DNA of 36,292 nucleotides from an uncultured Methanobrevibacter sp. (lineage in GTDB: Archaea; Methanobacteriota; Methanobacteria; Methanobacteriales; Methanobacteriaceae): positions 1-36,292 of the forward strand of contig NZ_CACXNW010000042.1 of NCBI RefSeq assembly GCF_902769175.1, in the 5' to 3' direction. Below are positions 25,734 to 34,089 of this stretch, one piece after another; the first letter of the stretch is position 1, and every line of letters begins with the position of its first letter. The notes beneath the pieces were generated by a model. It saw nothing but the letters and a program-made list of their open reading frames with translations. It searched no databases and was not told the origin of the DNA. Made by a program: the position numbers and the translations under genes.

Positions 25734-26486
25734 ATGCCAGAAAGATATAAAGGATTTGGATACTGGGATATAGCAACTCGTCAAATGAGTATTGTGACCA
25801 AAAACCAACAAACAAGATTTCAAGATGCGAAAGTAGGAATTGTTGGCTGTGGAGGCATTGGTGGAGGAACTATCCTAATGCTTGCACGTATGGGACTTGG
25901 GAATTTAACTATAGTTGACAAGGATGAATACGATCTCTCCAATCTTAACAGACAAGCAATTGCAAGTTTAGAAACCATTGGAATTGAAAAAACAGTAGCA
26001 ACAAAGGAAAGGGTTAGAATTACCAACCCATATACTAAAGTAAATGCATTCAATGAACAATTAACAGAAGATAATGTTGATAAGATATTTGGTGATAGAG
26101 ATGTGATTATTGATGCATTGGATAACCTTTATACAAGAGTTATAGTAAGCAGATACGCAAGAGAAAACGATATTTCATTTATTCATGGAGCAATTCATGG
26201 AACACAAGGACAAGTAAGCGTATTCACTAAAGAAACCAAGTCTTATGAAGAAATGTTCGCCCTTCCATCACTTGGAAAGGAATTAGGTGAAGAAACCAAG
26301 GCGGAAATATCAAAATTGACTAAAGGAGTACCTCCAGTAATTGGACCTGTTCCAAATATAGTTGGCTGTTTGGAAGCATTTGAAGCCTACAAATTGATAA
26401 CTGGAATTGGAGAAGTGACATATGCTCCAAAAATACTTAATTTTGATTTATTAAACTTAGAATCTTTCAGAGTTTTAGAATTATAA
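25734..26486 (+). CDS. ThiF/MoeB/HesA family adenylyltransferase-like protein
   Basis: A 250-residue E1-like protein that would adenylate the C-terminal glycine of a ubiquitin-like sulfur carrier. It has the ATP-binding GIVGCGGIGGG (35-45), VDKDEYDLSNLNRQ (D62, D64, N70, N72, R73, Q74), K86 in GIEKTVATKERV, and DVIIDALDNLYTR. It lacks two things often seen in MoeB/ThiF: the zinc CxxC pairs and a cysteine in the crossover loop. The only cysteines are C39 in the glycine loop and one in VGCLEAFEAYK. It may therefore be a HesA-like or non-thioester variant. GGTGGA precedes the ATG at a good distance. Its stop lies in a terminator hairpin. Confidence 0.82.
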   Translation: MPERYKGFGYWDIATRQMSIVTKNQQTRFQDAKVGIVGCGGIGGGTILMLARMGLGNLTIVDKDEYDLSNLNRQAIASLETIGIEKTVATKERVRITNPYTKVNAFNEQLTEDNVDKIFGDRDVIIDALDNLYTRVIVSRYARENDISFIHGAIHGTQGQVSVFTKETKSYEEMFALPSLGKELGEETKAEISKLTKGVPPVIGPVPNIVGCLEAFEAYKLITGIGEVTYAPKILNFDLLNLESFRVLEL

Positions 26487-26494
26487 TATTCTAA
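26475..26494 (+). terminator. Hairpin terminator enclosing the ThiF-family stop codon
   Basis: TTAGAAT / ATTCTAA with a 6-base loop TATAAT. The stop TAA (26484-26486) spans the loop. A T7 tract follows at about 26504-26510. Confidence 0.6.
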
Positions 26495-26528
26495 AACAAA
26501 TTCTTTTTTTAAAATCCTATCAAAAAAT

Positions 26529-26548
26529 TTAGAATTATAATATTCTAA
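26529..26548 (+). terminator. Duplicate of the ThiF-family terminator
   Basis: The 23-bp gene tail at 26474-26496 recurs exactly at 26528-26550, including the stop codon and hairpin, and is again followed by a T-run (26555-26561). The period is 54 bases. Confidence 0.7.
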
Positions 26549-26879
26549 AAAAACTTTTTTTAAAAAAATACCTACAAAAAATTTATAATAACACTATTAC
26601 ATTACAAAACTCTTTCTTAAACATTAATGCAAAAATCAAATCCATTTTTAAAAATTCATTAAAATCACAACTGTTTTTTCAAAATATTGTTCCTCATTTA
26701 TATATGGATAGAACATTGTTCAAAATATTATAATAAAAATAAATTATTTTTAAAATTTTCATAAAAAATTAAATATTCAAATGAAAATTATTAAAAAAAA
26801 TAAACTATCCCTTAACATTTAAAAAGCATAAAATAGATAACATAATATATTAAAAAAGTTAATATAATAAAATATAGGT

Positions 26880-26893
26880 GGAACTATATTTCC
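26880..26893 (+). promoter_or_regulatory. NrpR operator of glnA
   Basis: GGAACTATATTTCC is a perfect match to GGAA-N6-TTCC, the operator bound by the nitrogen repressor NrpR in methanococci. An AT-rich TATA-like stretch (about 26858-26876) lies directly upstream, so the operator would sit at or just after the transcription start. NrpR itself is encoded just after glnA. Confidence 0.85.
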
Positions 26894-27014
26894 GAAGAAA
26901 ATAGTATTATTATTGGTTTTTTAAATTAATATAAGACTTGTTTTCAAATTCATAAAACTATATTTAAATTATATACTAATTTATATTATTCCAATTTTAA
27001 TGGAGAATGATTTA

Positions 27015-28358
27015 ATGGAAGAAAGAATCAAAAATGTAATTGAAAGAATGAAAGCAGACAATATTAAGTTCATTAGACTTCAATTTGTTGATTTGCATGG
27101 AATCCCTAAAAATGTATCAATCCCATGTGAATTAGACAATATGGGAGATTTATTAACTGATGGTATCCTTTTTGATGGATCATCAATCCCTGGTTTTGTT
27201 GGAATAGAAGGAAGTGACCTTGTCTTAAAACCAGATATAAGCACTTACTCTGCTTTATCCTGGAGACCTGAAGAGTCTGCATCCTGCAGATTTATCTGTG
27301 ATATTTACAAACCTAATGGAGAGCCTTTTGAAGGAGATCCAAGAGGAATACTCAAAAAAGCATTAGCTAAAATCAAAGAAGAAGGATACACTTATAACAT
27401 AGGACCAGAACCAGAATTCTTTATTGTAGACACTGATGATGACGGATATCCAATTCCTCACGATACTGCTGGTTACTTTGATGTAGAACCTGTAGATAAG
27501 GGAACTGACTTCAGAAGAGAAATTACAACTAACCTACAGGAATTAGGTTTTGAAGTTGAAGCAAGTCACCACGAAGTAGGTCCTGGTCAAAACGAAATCG
27601 CATTTAAATTTGATGACGCTTTAAAAACTGCTGATGCAGTCATCACTTTCAAACAAGCAATTAAAGCAATTGTAGCAAACATGGCAGACTTCGATGGATT
27701 CGATTACAGAGTAACATTTATGCCAAAACCATTCTTTGGAGAAAGCGGAAGCGGAATGCACTGTCACCAAAGTCTTTTCAAAGAGGGAGAAAACATTTTC
27801 TACGATAAAGACAATGAAACTGGATTATCACAGGAAGCAATGTGGTTTATTGGAGGATTATTAAAACATTCTGCAGCAATCACTGCTGTAACCAATCCTA
27901 TTGTAAACTCATACAAAAGATTGGTTCCAGGATATGAAGCTCCAGTATACATTTCCTATGGTATTCAAAACAGGTCCACTTTAATAAGAGTGCCTGCAGC
28001 ACGTGGAAAAGCTACCCGTATTGAATACAGAAGCCCAGACCCAACCTGTAACCCTTACCTTGCATTTGCAGTAATGCTTGAAGCAGGTATGGATGGTATT
28101 AAAAATAAGATTGACCCTGGAGAAGCAATTGAATTCAACATTTATGAATTAACCGACGAGGAAAGGGACGAAATGGGCATTGAACTGTTGCCATCCAGTT
28201 TATGGGAAGCATATCATACCTTTGAAGAAAGCGAAATCATGAAAGAGGCACTTGGAGAACATATATTCAATGCATTCTTAACTGCAAAGTATGAGGAATG
28301 GGACGAATACAGAGTCCAAGTATTCAATTACGAACATAAGAAATACTTAAACTTATAA
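27015..28358 (+). CDS. glnA: Glutamine synthetase, type I
   Basis: Makes glutamine from glutamate, ammonia and ATP; the main entry of ammonia into biosynthesis. Motifs in order: [10 protein letters not shown], the metal-binding [30 protein letters not shown], the glutamate/ammonia loop [17 protein letters not shown] and [20 protein letters not shown]. An ATG at 27000 is possible, but the ATG at 27015 has GGAG nine bases before it and gives the usual [12 protein letters not shown] start (447 residues). It is preceded by an NrpR operator and followed by nrpR after a hairpin terminator, so its control by nitrogen status is well supported. Confidence 0.96.
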   Translation: MEERIKNVIERMKADNIKFIRLQFVDLHGIPKNVSIPCELDNMGDLLTDGILFDGSSIPGFVGIEGSDLVLKPDISTYSALSWRPEESASCRFICDIYKPNGEPFEGDPRGILKKALAKIKEEGYTYNIGPEPEFFIVDTDDDGYPIPHDTAGYFDVEPVDKGTDFRREITTNLQELGFEVEASHHEVGPGQNEIAFKFDDALKTADAVITFKQAIKAIVANMADFDGFDYRVTFMPKPFFGESGSGMHCHQSLFKEGENIFYDKDNETGLSQEAMWFIGGLLKHSAAITAVTNPIVNSYKRLVPGYEAPVYISYGIQNRSTLIRVPAARGKATRIEYRSPDPTCNPYLAFAVMLEAGMDGIKNKIDPGEAIEFNIYELTDEERDEMGIELLPSSLWEAYHTFEESEIMKEALGEHIFNAFLTAKYEEWDEYRVQVFNYEHKKYLNL

Positions 28359-28395
28359 TTCAGTTGCAAATTGAATATTTAGATTTAAGAACATA

Positions 28396-28421
28396 ATAGC
28401 TATTTAAAATTAAATAGCTAT
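28396..28421 (+). terminator. Hairpin terminator of glnA
   Basis: ATAGCTATTTAA / TTAAATAGCTAT, a perfect 12-bp stem with a 2-base loop, then a T-rich tail (28422-28435). It lies 38 bases past the glnA stop and separates glnA from nrpR. Confidence 0.75.
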
Positions 28422-28503
28422 CTTTATTTATTTTTAAAAACTTGCTTAAAACAAAATCAAAATACTTATTTTTATAAGAAATCCTTAGAAAGTGGGAGAT
28501 TAC

Positions 28504-30198
28504 ATGTCAGAATCTGAACATAGAATGATAGAAATTCTAAGAATCCTTAATGTACAGGAAAAGCCAATCGGTTCAAAAGTAATAGCTGACGAACTTAAGA
28601 CAAAGGGATATAACCTTGGTGAAAGAGCAGTACGTTACCACATGCAGATTCTTGATGAAAAGGGATATACCGAGAGAAAAGGATATTCTGGCAGAGTCAT
28701 CACCGAACTTGGAAAATCCAAACTTGAAAAAGGATTGATTTACGACCAAGTAGACTTTACACTTTCAAAATTTGAAGAAAGAATCTATTTGACTAATTTT
28801 GATTACAATAAAAGGGAAGGAAAGGTTATTGTAAACACATCAAATATCCTAGACAACAAGGCATTTGACATTATAAAAGACGTGTTTAAGGCAGGAGTCT
28901 GCGTAAGCCCATTGATCAATGCTAAAAAATCTGAAATCAAAGGCAAAAAGGGATATGTGATGAAGACCATCTGCGGTACAACAATTGATGGAGTCTTTCT
29001 GGAAAATGGAATTCCTTCCATCCCACAATATGGTGGACTCGTTGAAATAGAAGACTACCAGCCTACTAAATTTTCTGAACTGATTTCCTACAAGAAAACA
29101 TCAATCACTCCATTGGACGCATTTATAGCTAAGGATATGACTTCCGTTTTAGATGTTGTAGAGCATGAAACCGGAACAATTCCTGCAAACTTTAGGATAA
29201 TCCCTGGAACCAGTGTGGAAAAGGCAAAGGAAATTATCAAAAAGCTTGAAAAGGTAGGAATTGGAGGAGTCTTGGAAATTGGAGAGACAAGCGAAAATGT
29301 CTTAGGCATACCAGTTCCTGAAGGAATGGTTGGAATATCAATCATTGGAGGAATCACTCCATTCTGTGCAGCTCAGGAAATGGATTATAAAGTTGATATC
29401 AAAACTGGAGAGGAATTCATCGATTACAATAAATTAAAAGAGCTTGAATCATCTAAGCATAAAATCAGAAAAGCAAAGAAGATAGAGTATAAGCAAACAC
29501 CTTTCATACTTACAAAATCATTGAATAGGATGAACCAGGTAGATTATGATATTGAAACCAATGAAGGAAATATAGTTGCAAACATATCCTACTTAAATAA
29601 GGCTGACCTTGATGATGCATTGACAATAATGAAAAGAACATATAAGACTCTTCCAAAATACATGAATCCATTATTCAATATTGTAGATCATCCAAGTGAC
29701 GACAGCAAGGTGGGACTGGCTACAGTTTGCAGCTTGTCAATTGACGGCATCCTCATCAACAATGGAATTATGAGCACTCCAAGATATGGAGGATTATTGG
29801 AACTTGGAAAACCTCCATTATTTGTGGAAATGATTTCATATGACGGTTCCTCAATAGACCCTCATAAGATATTCATCTTTAAAAATCTCACATTAATATC
29901 CAAAAGGCAAAATCCTAAAAAGATACTTGCTTCCATCAAAGAGGTTCCATACATTGCAAGACCTCAATGCGAAGAGATTTTGGATAAGATCAATGAAAAC
30001 GGATTCCCTATCTTTAAAGTAGGAAAGCCAAGAGAATTGGTATACAATGCTAAAGTGGACAACTACAACTTTGGAATTGTTACAGGAAGTGGATTGAATA
30101 CAATAGCTGCAATTAAAGAGAAAGGAATACCAATTGAAGCAAAGGCAGTCGAAACTGTTTTGCCTATTGAAGATATGAAATTGATTTATGAACAATAA
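28504..30198 (+). CDS. nrpR: Nitrogen regulatory repressor NrpR
   Basis: Represses nitrogen-assimilation genes; 2-oxoglutarate relieves binding. The 564-residue protein has an N-terminal winged helix (RMIEILRILN, GSKVIADELK, GERAVRYHMQILDEKGY, about residues 5-75). Two tandem NrpR (DUF128) domains follow, with the repeated elements TICGTTIDGVFLENGIPSIP in the first and TVCSLSIDGILINNGIMSTP in the second, each followed by -YGGL-E. GGIGGVLEIGE and the like complete the first domain. A GTG at 28492 is less likely than the ATG at 28504, which has GTGGGAGATTAC upstream. It follows glnA. No GGAA-N6-TTCC is seen directly before nrpR. The tail of the gene, with its terminator, is duplicated downstream. 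Confidence 0.95.
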   Translation: MSESEHRMIEILRILNVQEKPIGSKVIADELKTKGYNLGERAVRYHMQILDEKGYTERKGYSGRVITELGKSKLEKGLIYDQVDFTLSKFEERIYLTNFDYNKREGKVIVNTSNILDNKAFDIIKDVFKAGVCVSPLINAKKSEIKGKKGYVMKTICGTTIDGVFLENGIPSIPQYGGLVEIEDYQPTKFSELISYKKTSITPLDAFIAKDMTSVLDVVEHETGTIPANFRIIPGTSVEKAKEIIKKLEKVGIGGVLEIGETSENVLGIPVPEGMVGISIIGGITPFCAAQEMDYKVDIKTGEEFIDYNKLKELESSKHKIRKAKKIEYKQTPFILTKSLNRMNQVDYDIETNEGNIVANISYLNKADLDDALTIMKRTYKTLPKYMNPLFNIVDHPSDDSKVGLATVCSLSIDGILINNGIMSTPRYGGLLELGKPPLFVEMISYDGSSIDPHKIFIFKNLTLISKRQNPKKILASIKEVPYIARPQCEEILDKINENGFPIFKVGKPRELVYNAKVDNYNFGIVTGSGLNTIAAIKEKGIPIEAKAVETVLPIEDMKLIYEQ

Positions 30199-30350
30199 AT
30201 CATTTTTCTAAATTATTATACCTATTAAAAATACTAAATTAATTTATATTTATTACACCTATTAAAAATACTAAATTAATTTATAAACAACAAATCCTTA
30301 TAAATTATCCTACAATAAACAGATATGAAATTGATTTATTAACAATAAAT
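30171..30350 (+). repeat. Duplicated nrpR 3' tail and intervening 37-bp repeat
   Basis: The 30 bases at 30171-30200 (end of nrpR with stop) recur at 30321-30350 with one change. Between them a 37-bp unit containing CCTATTAAAAATACTAAATT occurs twice (about 30213-30247 and 30250-30284). Confidence 0.85.
30183..30201 (+). terminator. Hairpin terminator enclosing the nrpR stop codon
   Basis: GATTTAT / ATAAATC with a 5-base loop, followed by ATTTTTCT. The stop TAA (30196-30198) is in the 3' arm. Confidence 0.55.
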
Positions 30351-31007
30351 TTTTGTTAAATTTAATAATCAAATCAACTTTTTTTAGATAAAATCATAAC
30401 GATTTTTATATAATATGAATACATTTTACCAACATTATTTTAAGCATGATCAAATCTCCAAAAATCCACTTTTTGAAGACATATTATAGATATTACACTT
30501 TAACTAAAACTCAATATATTCGATTTTTCAAATATTTGACATTCAAAAAATCCTTTAAAAAATATTTAGGTAAAACTAAATATTTAAGGGCCAAAATGAA
30601 AAACAAAAGGATTTTATTGATTTTTAAAAAAGTATTTAATTCGATGTGAATAAAATATATAAAATCGATATGAAAATATTTATATATCACTATCAATAGA
30701 ATTATAATTACTAATCTGAAAATTAAATTATAATATCAGATTGTCAGGGGATGAAGAAAAAAATTTTGCAATTGAATAAAAAAATAGCCTAAGGGTTAAT
30801 TTTTTATTTAAAGTTTTATAGTTCAAAATAAGAAACCTTTGATCTATATTTTTTAATTGCTTGAAAAACAAGCAAATACTATTAAATATGAAAATAATAA
30901 ACTTCCATAAGCATGCAAATAAAATATTCTTTTTTCTTTTGACTAATCTTTGATATTGATTTAATGTTTGATAGTGTTTTTTATAATCATTAAAAAGGAG
31001 AGCAAAT
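30199..31007. other. Intergenic region and long leader of modA
   Basis: About 800 AT-rich bases. The left part holds the nrpR tail duplication. Direct repeats TCGATRTGAA lie at 30641-30650 and 30665-30674, followed by a TATA-like TTTATATA (30679-30686). This would give a modA leader of about 300 bases. Within it, AATCTGA / TCAGATT (about 30713-30742) can pair. A 67-codon basic frame at 30446 lacks a ribosome binding site and is not called. Confidence 0.45.
30641..30690 (+). promoter_or_regulatory. Candidate modA promoter with repeated TCGATRTGAA boxes
   Basis: Two copies of TCGAT(G/A)TGAA 24 bases apart lie immediately upstream of a TATA-like box at 30679-30686. Repeated boxes before a TATA element suggest a regulator site. 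The responsible factor is unknown; a molybdate or tungstate sensor is the natural guess from the gene downstream. Confidence 0.35.
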
Positions 31008-31817
31008 ATGAATAGAAAAGCGTTGATTATTGCTGTTTTAGCATTAATAGCTGTTGTTAGCGTAGGTTCAGTTTCCGCAGGTTGGTTAGACTTCCTTGGT
31101 GGAGAACAAAACTTAGAAAACCAAACTGTTCACTTAGCTGCAGCTGCTAGTTTAAAAAATGTTTATGACAATGAATTAATCCCTATGTTTGAAAAAAAAT
31201 ACCCTGGTGTAAAAGTTACCCCTACCTACGCTTCAAGTGGGGACTTACAAACTCAAATTGAAAATGGTTTAGAAACAGATGTTTTCATGTCTGCATCTAA
31301 CAAACAAATGAATGCTTTAGCGGATGAAGGTTTAATTGACAATGATACCAATCTCCAATTCTTAGAAAACAAAGTTGTATTAATTGTACCTGCTGATTCA
31401 GATGCAAACATCACATCCTTTGATGACTTAAAAGACTTTAACGGTACCATTGCTATCGGTGACCCAGAATCTGTACCTGCAGGACAATATGCTAAAGAAG
31501 CATTAACCAACCTCAAGCTTTGGGATGGTCTTGAATCCAAATTCTCTTTAGGTACTGATGTAACTGCAGTATTAAACCAAGTAGGTGAAGGATCAGCTGA
31601 TGCAGGTATTGTATATGCTACTGATGCTAAATCCAGCGATAAGGTTAAAGTCGTCTGTGAAGCTCCTGAAAATTCATTAGATACTCCATGTATCTACCCT
31701 GTAGCTCAACTCAAAGACGCTAAAGACGCAGATGCTGCAAAAGCATTTATGGACTTCTTACAAACCCAAGAAGCTAAAGATAAATTTGTAGAATATGGAT
31801 TTACTCTTCACGAGTAA
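31008..31817 (+). CDS. modA: Molybdate/tungstate-binding protein ModA
   Basis: The substrate-binding protein of the oxyanion ABC transporter. The signal peptide is ALIIAVLALIAVVSVGSVSA; there is no lipobox cysteine, so it may stay anchored by the uncleaved helix or be released. The mature part starts with VHLAAAASLKNVYD (the oxyanion-binding AAASL loop) and has TYASSGDLQTQIENG, DVFMSASNKQM, AIGDPESVPAGQYAKEAL and ADAGIVYATDAKSS, all hallmarks of ModA. The 269 residues are normal. AAAAAGGAGAG precedes the ATG. First gene of modABC, with a long leader and a large hairpin before modB. Whether molybdate or tungstate is preferred cannot be told. Confidence 0.92.
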   Translation: MNRKALIIAVLALIAVVSVGSVSAGWLDFLGGEQNLENQTVHLAAAASLKNVYDNELIPMFEKKYPGVKVTPTYASSGDLQTQIENGLETDVFMSASNKQMNALADEGLIDNDTNLQFLENKVVLIVPADSDANITSFDDLKDFNGTIAIGDPESVPAGQYAKEALTNLKLWDGLESKFSLGTDVTAVLNQVGEGSADAGIVYATDAKSSDKVKVVCEAPENSLDTPCIYPVAQLKDAKDADAAKAFMDFLQTQEAKDKFVEYGFTLHE

Positions 31818-31831
31818 GTTTAGTATGATGC

Positions 31832-31891
31832 TATTCATGTGAATAATCAAATTGGAAAAAGGCCCAATATAAATTATTCATATGAATAATT
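31832..31891 (+). terminator. Large hairpin plus T-run between modA and modB
   Basis: ATTCATGTGAATAAT (31833-31847) pairs with ATTATTCATATGAAT (31873-31887) with one G-U pair, with further ATTGG / CCAAT pairing inside, and T7 follows at 31893-31899. Each arm is itself a palindrome (the right one 20 bp, 31872-31891), so the site might also bind a dimeric protein. It probably reduces read-through into modB, giving more ModA than ModBC. Confidence 0.6.
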
Positions 31892-32083
31892 CTTTTTTTA
31901 AAATTAGATTATTAATTATTTCAGTGAAAACACACTTTTTTAAAAAATAAATCAAGTTAATATTAAATTATTTATGTAAATTATTTACGTAAATTAGTTA
32001 TGCAAATATTAATAATAGATAAATAGAAATATAATATCTGTTATCAATATGAATAATTTAATATTAATAAGGAGAAATAAGAC

Positions 32084-32764
32084 ATGACAGATTGGTCCCC
32101 AATTTTCATCTCAATGAAAACCGCAAGCCTATCCATTTTAATAACCTTTTTTGTAGGTTTAATTGTTGCTTGGGCTCTTGTTAAGATGAAAAACGACACA
32201 GCAAAAATCATATTAGACGGCATATTTACATTGCCTCTCGTATTGCCACCTACTGTAGTAGGTTTCTTTTTATTATGGATTTTTGGTGTTAGAGGACCTA
32301 TAGGCAGCTTTTTTATAGAATTCTTTGCATATAAAATAGCTTTCTCATGGCCTGCAACTGTTATTGCAGCAGTAGTGATGTCTTTTCCTTTAATGTATCG
32401 TTCCGCTCGAGGAGCATTTGAACAAGTTGATTCAAACCTATTGGATGCAGGTCGTACATTAGGTATGTCAGAGTGGAATATCTTCTGGAAAGTCTCATTT
32501 GCAAATGCATTACCTGGAATACTTAGTGGTGGAATTCTTGCTTATGCACGTGGCTTAGGGGAATTCGGTGCTACAGCTATGCTTGCAGGTAACATTGCAG
32601 GACAAACCAGAACTCTCCCAATGGCTGTTTATTCAGAAGTGGCAGCAGGCAATATGGGAGAGGCTTTCAACTATGTAATAGTCATTGTATTTATTGCATT
32701 TATAGTGATCTTCATTATGGATTACGTCACTTTGCGGAAGGAAAAGCAATGGAGACATGACTAA
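32084..32764 (+). CDS. modB: Molybdate ABC transporter permease ModB
   Basis: A 226-residue inner-membrane protein with five to six hydrophobic segments: ASLSILITFFVGLIVAWAL, IFTLPLVLPPTVVGFFLLWI, WPATVIAAVVMSFPLMY, then GILSGGILAYARGLGEFGAT and YVIVIVFIAFIVIFIMDYV. The EAA-type loop that docks on the ATPase is LLDAGRTLGMSEWNIFW. GLGEFGATAMLAGN is a family hallmark. AAGGAGAAATAAG precedes the ATG. It is 266 bases after modA with a hairpin in between, and 118 bases before modC. Confidence 0.93.
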   Translation: MTDWSPIFISMKTASLSILITFFVGLIVAWALVKMKNDTAKIILDGIFTLPLVLPPTVVGFFLLWIFGVRGPIGSFFIEFFAYKIAFSWPATVIAAVVMSFPLMYRSARGAFEQVDSNLLDAGRTLGMSEWNIFWKVSFANALPGILSGGILAYARGLGEFGATAMLAGNIAGQTRTLPMAVYSEVAAGNMGEAFNYVIVIVFIAFIVIFIMDYVTLRKEKQWRHD

Positions 32765-32882
32765 AATAATTTACTGAAAAATATCTCTATCATTATTAAT
32801 TAATTTATTAAATAATTTAGTGATTAATTTATTAATCAATTTATTAATTTATTATTCTATTTTTTATTGACGAGGAAGGATT

Positions 32883-33920
32883 ATGAGCAATAAGATGTTA
32901 AAGGTAAATATCCAAAAGGAACTTAAGGAATTTGACTTGGATGTTGATTTTGAATTGAAAAAAGGTCGTTTAGGCATTCTCGGTCCTTCCGGTTGCGGTA
33001 AAAGTATGACATTGAAATCCATAGCTGGAATTGTAAATCCTGATAGCGGTGTCATAAGCTTAACTGCAGATGATGAAACTGTTTATTTTGACTCCAATAA
33101 GAAGATCAATTTAAAGCCTCAAAAGAGAAATGTAGGCTACCTGTTTCAAAACTATGCATTGTTTCCCAATATGACTGTTGAGGAGAACATAGGAATCGGA
33201 GTGGAAAAAGAGAATAGGGAAAAAACAGTTCCTGAAATGATCAGACGTTTCCATCTTGAAGGATTAGAGAAAAGGTATCCTCGACAGTTGTCTGGTGGCC
33301 AACAGCAAAGAGTGGCATTGGCTCGTATAATGGCTTATGGACCAGATGTCATACTATTGGATGAGCCATTCAGTGCAATGGATACTTTCCTAAAAGAACA
33401 ATTGCGTCTTGAACTCCTCAATTCACTAAAAGGATTCAAAGGATTCTCAATTATGGTTACTCACGATCGTGACGAGGCATTCCAGTTTTGCGATGAACTT
33501 ATAGTATTGGATAACGGGAAGATTATAGCAAAAGGAGAAACTTACGAAGTCTTTGAAAATCCAAAAAAAGTTCAGGTCGCAAGGCTTACAGGATGTAAGA
33601 ACATTTCCAAAGTGGAAATCATAGATGATCATCATGTCAGATCTTTAGATTGGGGACTTGAATTTGAAGTTTCTAAAGAAATTACCCCAAATATCACCCA
33701 CATAGGAATAAGGGCTCACGATTTTGCCTTTTGCCAACAAGATGATGTTAATGTAATCAATACCATCAATTCAACAATTATAGAAATGCCTTTTGAATGG
33801 GAAATAACATTGGCAAATGGATTGTGGTGGAAATATGACAAGCAAATCCACGAGCATGAATTCAAGATTCCAAAGTATTTAAAAGTAGATCCTAAAAATA
33901 TAATTTTATTGGAAGAGTAA
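32883..33920 (+). CDS. modC: Molybdate ABC transporter ATPase ModC
   Basis: A 345-residue ATP-binding subunit. Walker A GPSGCGKS (34-41), Q-loop FQNYALFPNMTVEEN (Q89), signature LSGGQQQRVALAR (136-148), Walker B VILLDEP (156-162) and the H-loop VTHDRDEA. The region after about 230 is a C-terminal domain with no clear full-length molbindin repeat by eye. GACGAGGAAGG precedes the ATG. Last gene of modABC. Its stop codon is part of a hairpin. Confidence 0.93.
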   Translation: MSNKMLKVNIQKELKEFDLDVDFELKKGRLGILGPSGCGKSMTLKSIAGIVNPDSGVISLTADDETVYFDSNKKINLKPQKRNVGYLFQNYALFPNMTVEENIGIGVEKENREKTVPEMIRRFHLEGLEKRYPRQLSGGQQQRVALARIMAYGPDVILLDEPFSAMDTFLKEQLRLELLNSLKGFKGFSIMVTHDRDEAFQFCDELIVLDNGKIIAKGETYEVFENPKKVQVARLTGCKNISKVEIIDDHHVRSLDWGLEFEVSKEITPNITHIGIRAHDFAFCQQDDVNVINTINSTIIEMPFEWEITLANGLWWKYDKQIHEHEFKIPKYLKVDPKNIILLEE

Positions 33921-33932
33921 TTTAATTTACTC
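33915..33932 (+). terminator. Hairpin terminator enclosing the modC stop codon
   Basis: GAGTAA / TTACTC with a 6-base loop. The stop TAA (33918-33920) is in the 5' arm. The sequence after it is pyrimidine-rich (AACTTTCTTGTTTTG). Confidence 0.55.
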
Positions 33933-33966
33933 AACTTTCTTGTTTTGCAATTTCTCTTAAATCCGT

Positions 33967-34060
33967 TAAAAACTAAAAAAAACTAATTTAAAAATAAAAC
34001 TAAAAAAAACTAATTTAAAAATAAAACTAAAAAAAAAACTAATTTAAAAATAAAAAAAAA
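33967..34060. repeat. About 26-bp A-rich tandem repeats
   Basis: The unit AAACTAATTTAAAAATAA, with an A-run of changing length before it, occurs three times between the convergent modC and DUF2097 genes. Read from the minus strand it gives U-rich tracts that could help end transcription. Confidence 0.7.
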
Positions 34061-34063
34061 TTT

Positions 34064-34085
34064 AGTTCAAACTTTTTCAAAAAGC
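34064..34085 (-). terminator. Palindromic terminator of the first DUF2097-like gene
   Basis: TTCAAACTTTTT / AAAAAGCTTGG is an imperfect palindrome a few bases past the stop (34090), with T9 following on the minus strand. Core matches 34677-34703 and 6527-6548. Confidence 0.55.
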
Positions 34086-34089
34086 TTGG

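Larger units (their letters stand above)
26487..27014. other. Intergenic region before glnA
   Basis: Holds a second copy of the ThiF-gene tail and terminator (26528-26550), AT-rich filler without coding sense, the glnA promoter/NrpR operator (about 26854-26893) and a leader of about 120 bases. Confidence 0.6.

Noticed and set aside
26475..26548. Two copies of an operator rather than terminators
   Set aside because: Both copies contain the gene's last codons and are followed by T-runs, and the next promoter is 300 bases away; termination is the simpler reading.
29009..29023. A GGAA...TTCC motif inside nrpR as a second NrpR operator
   Set aside because: The spacing is seven bases, not six, and it lies within coding sequence on conserved codons.
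30446..30649. A 67-codon basic, aromatic-rich plus-strand frame before modA
   Set aside because: No ribosome binding site, Lys/Tyr/Phe bias as expected from AT-rich DNA, no recognisable motif.
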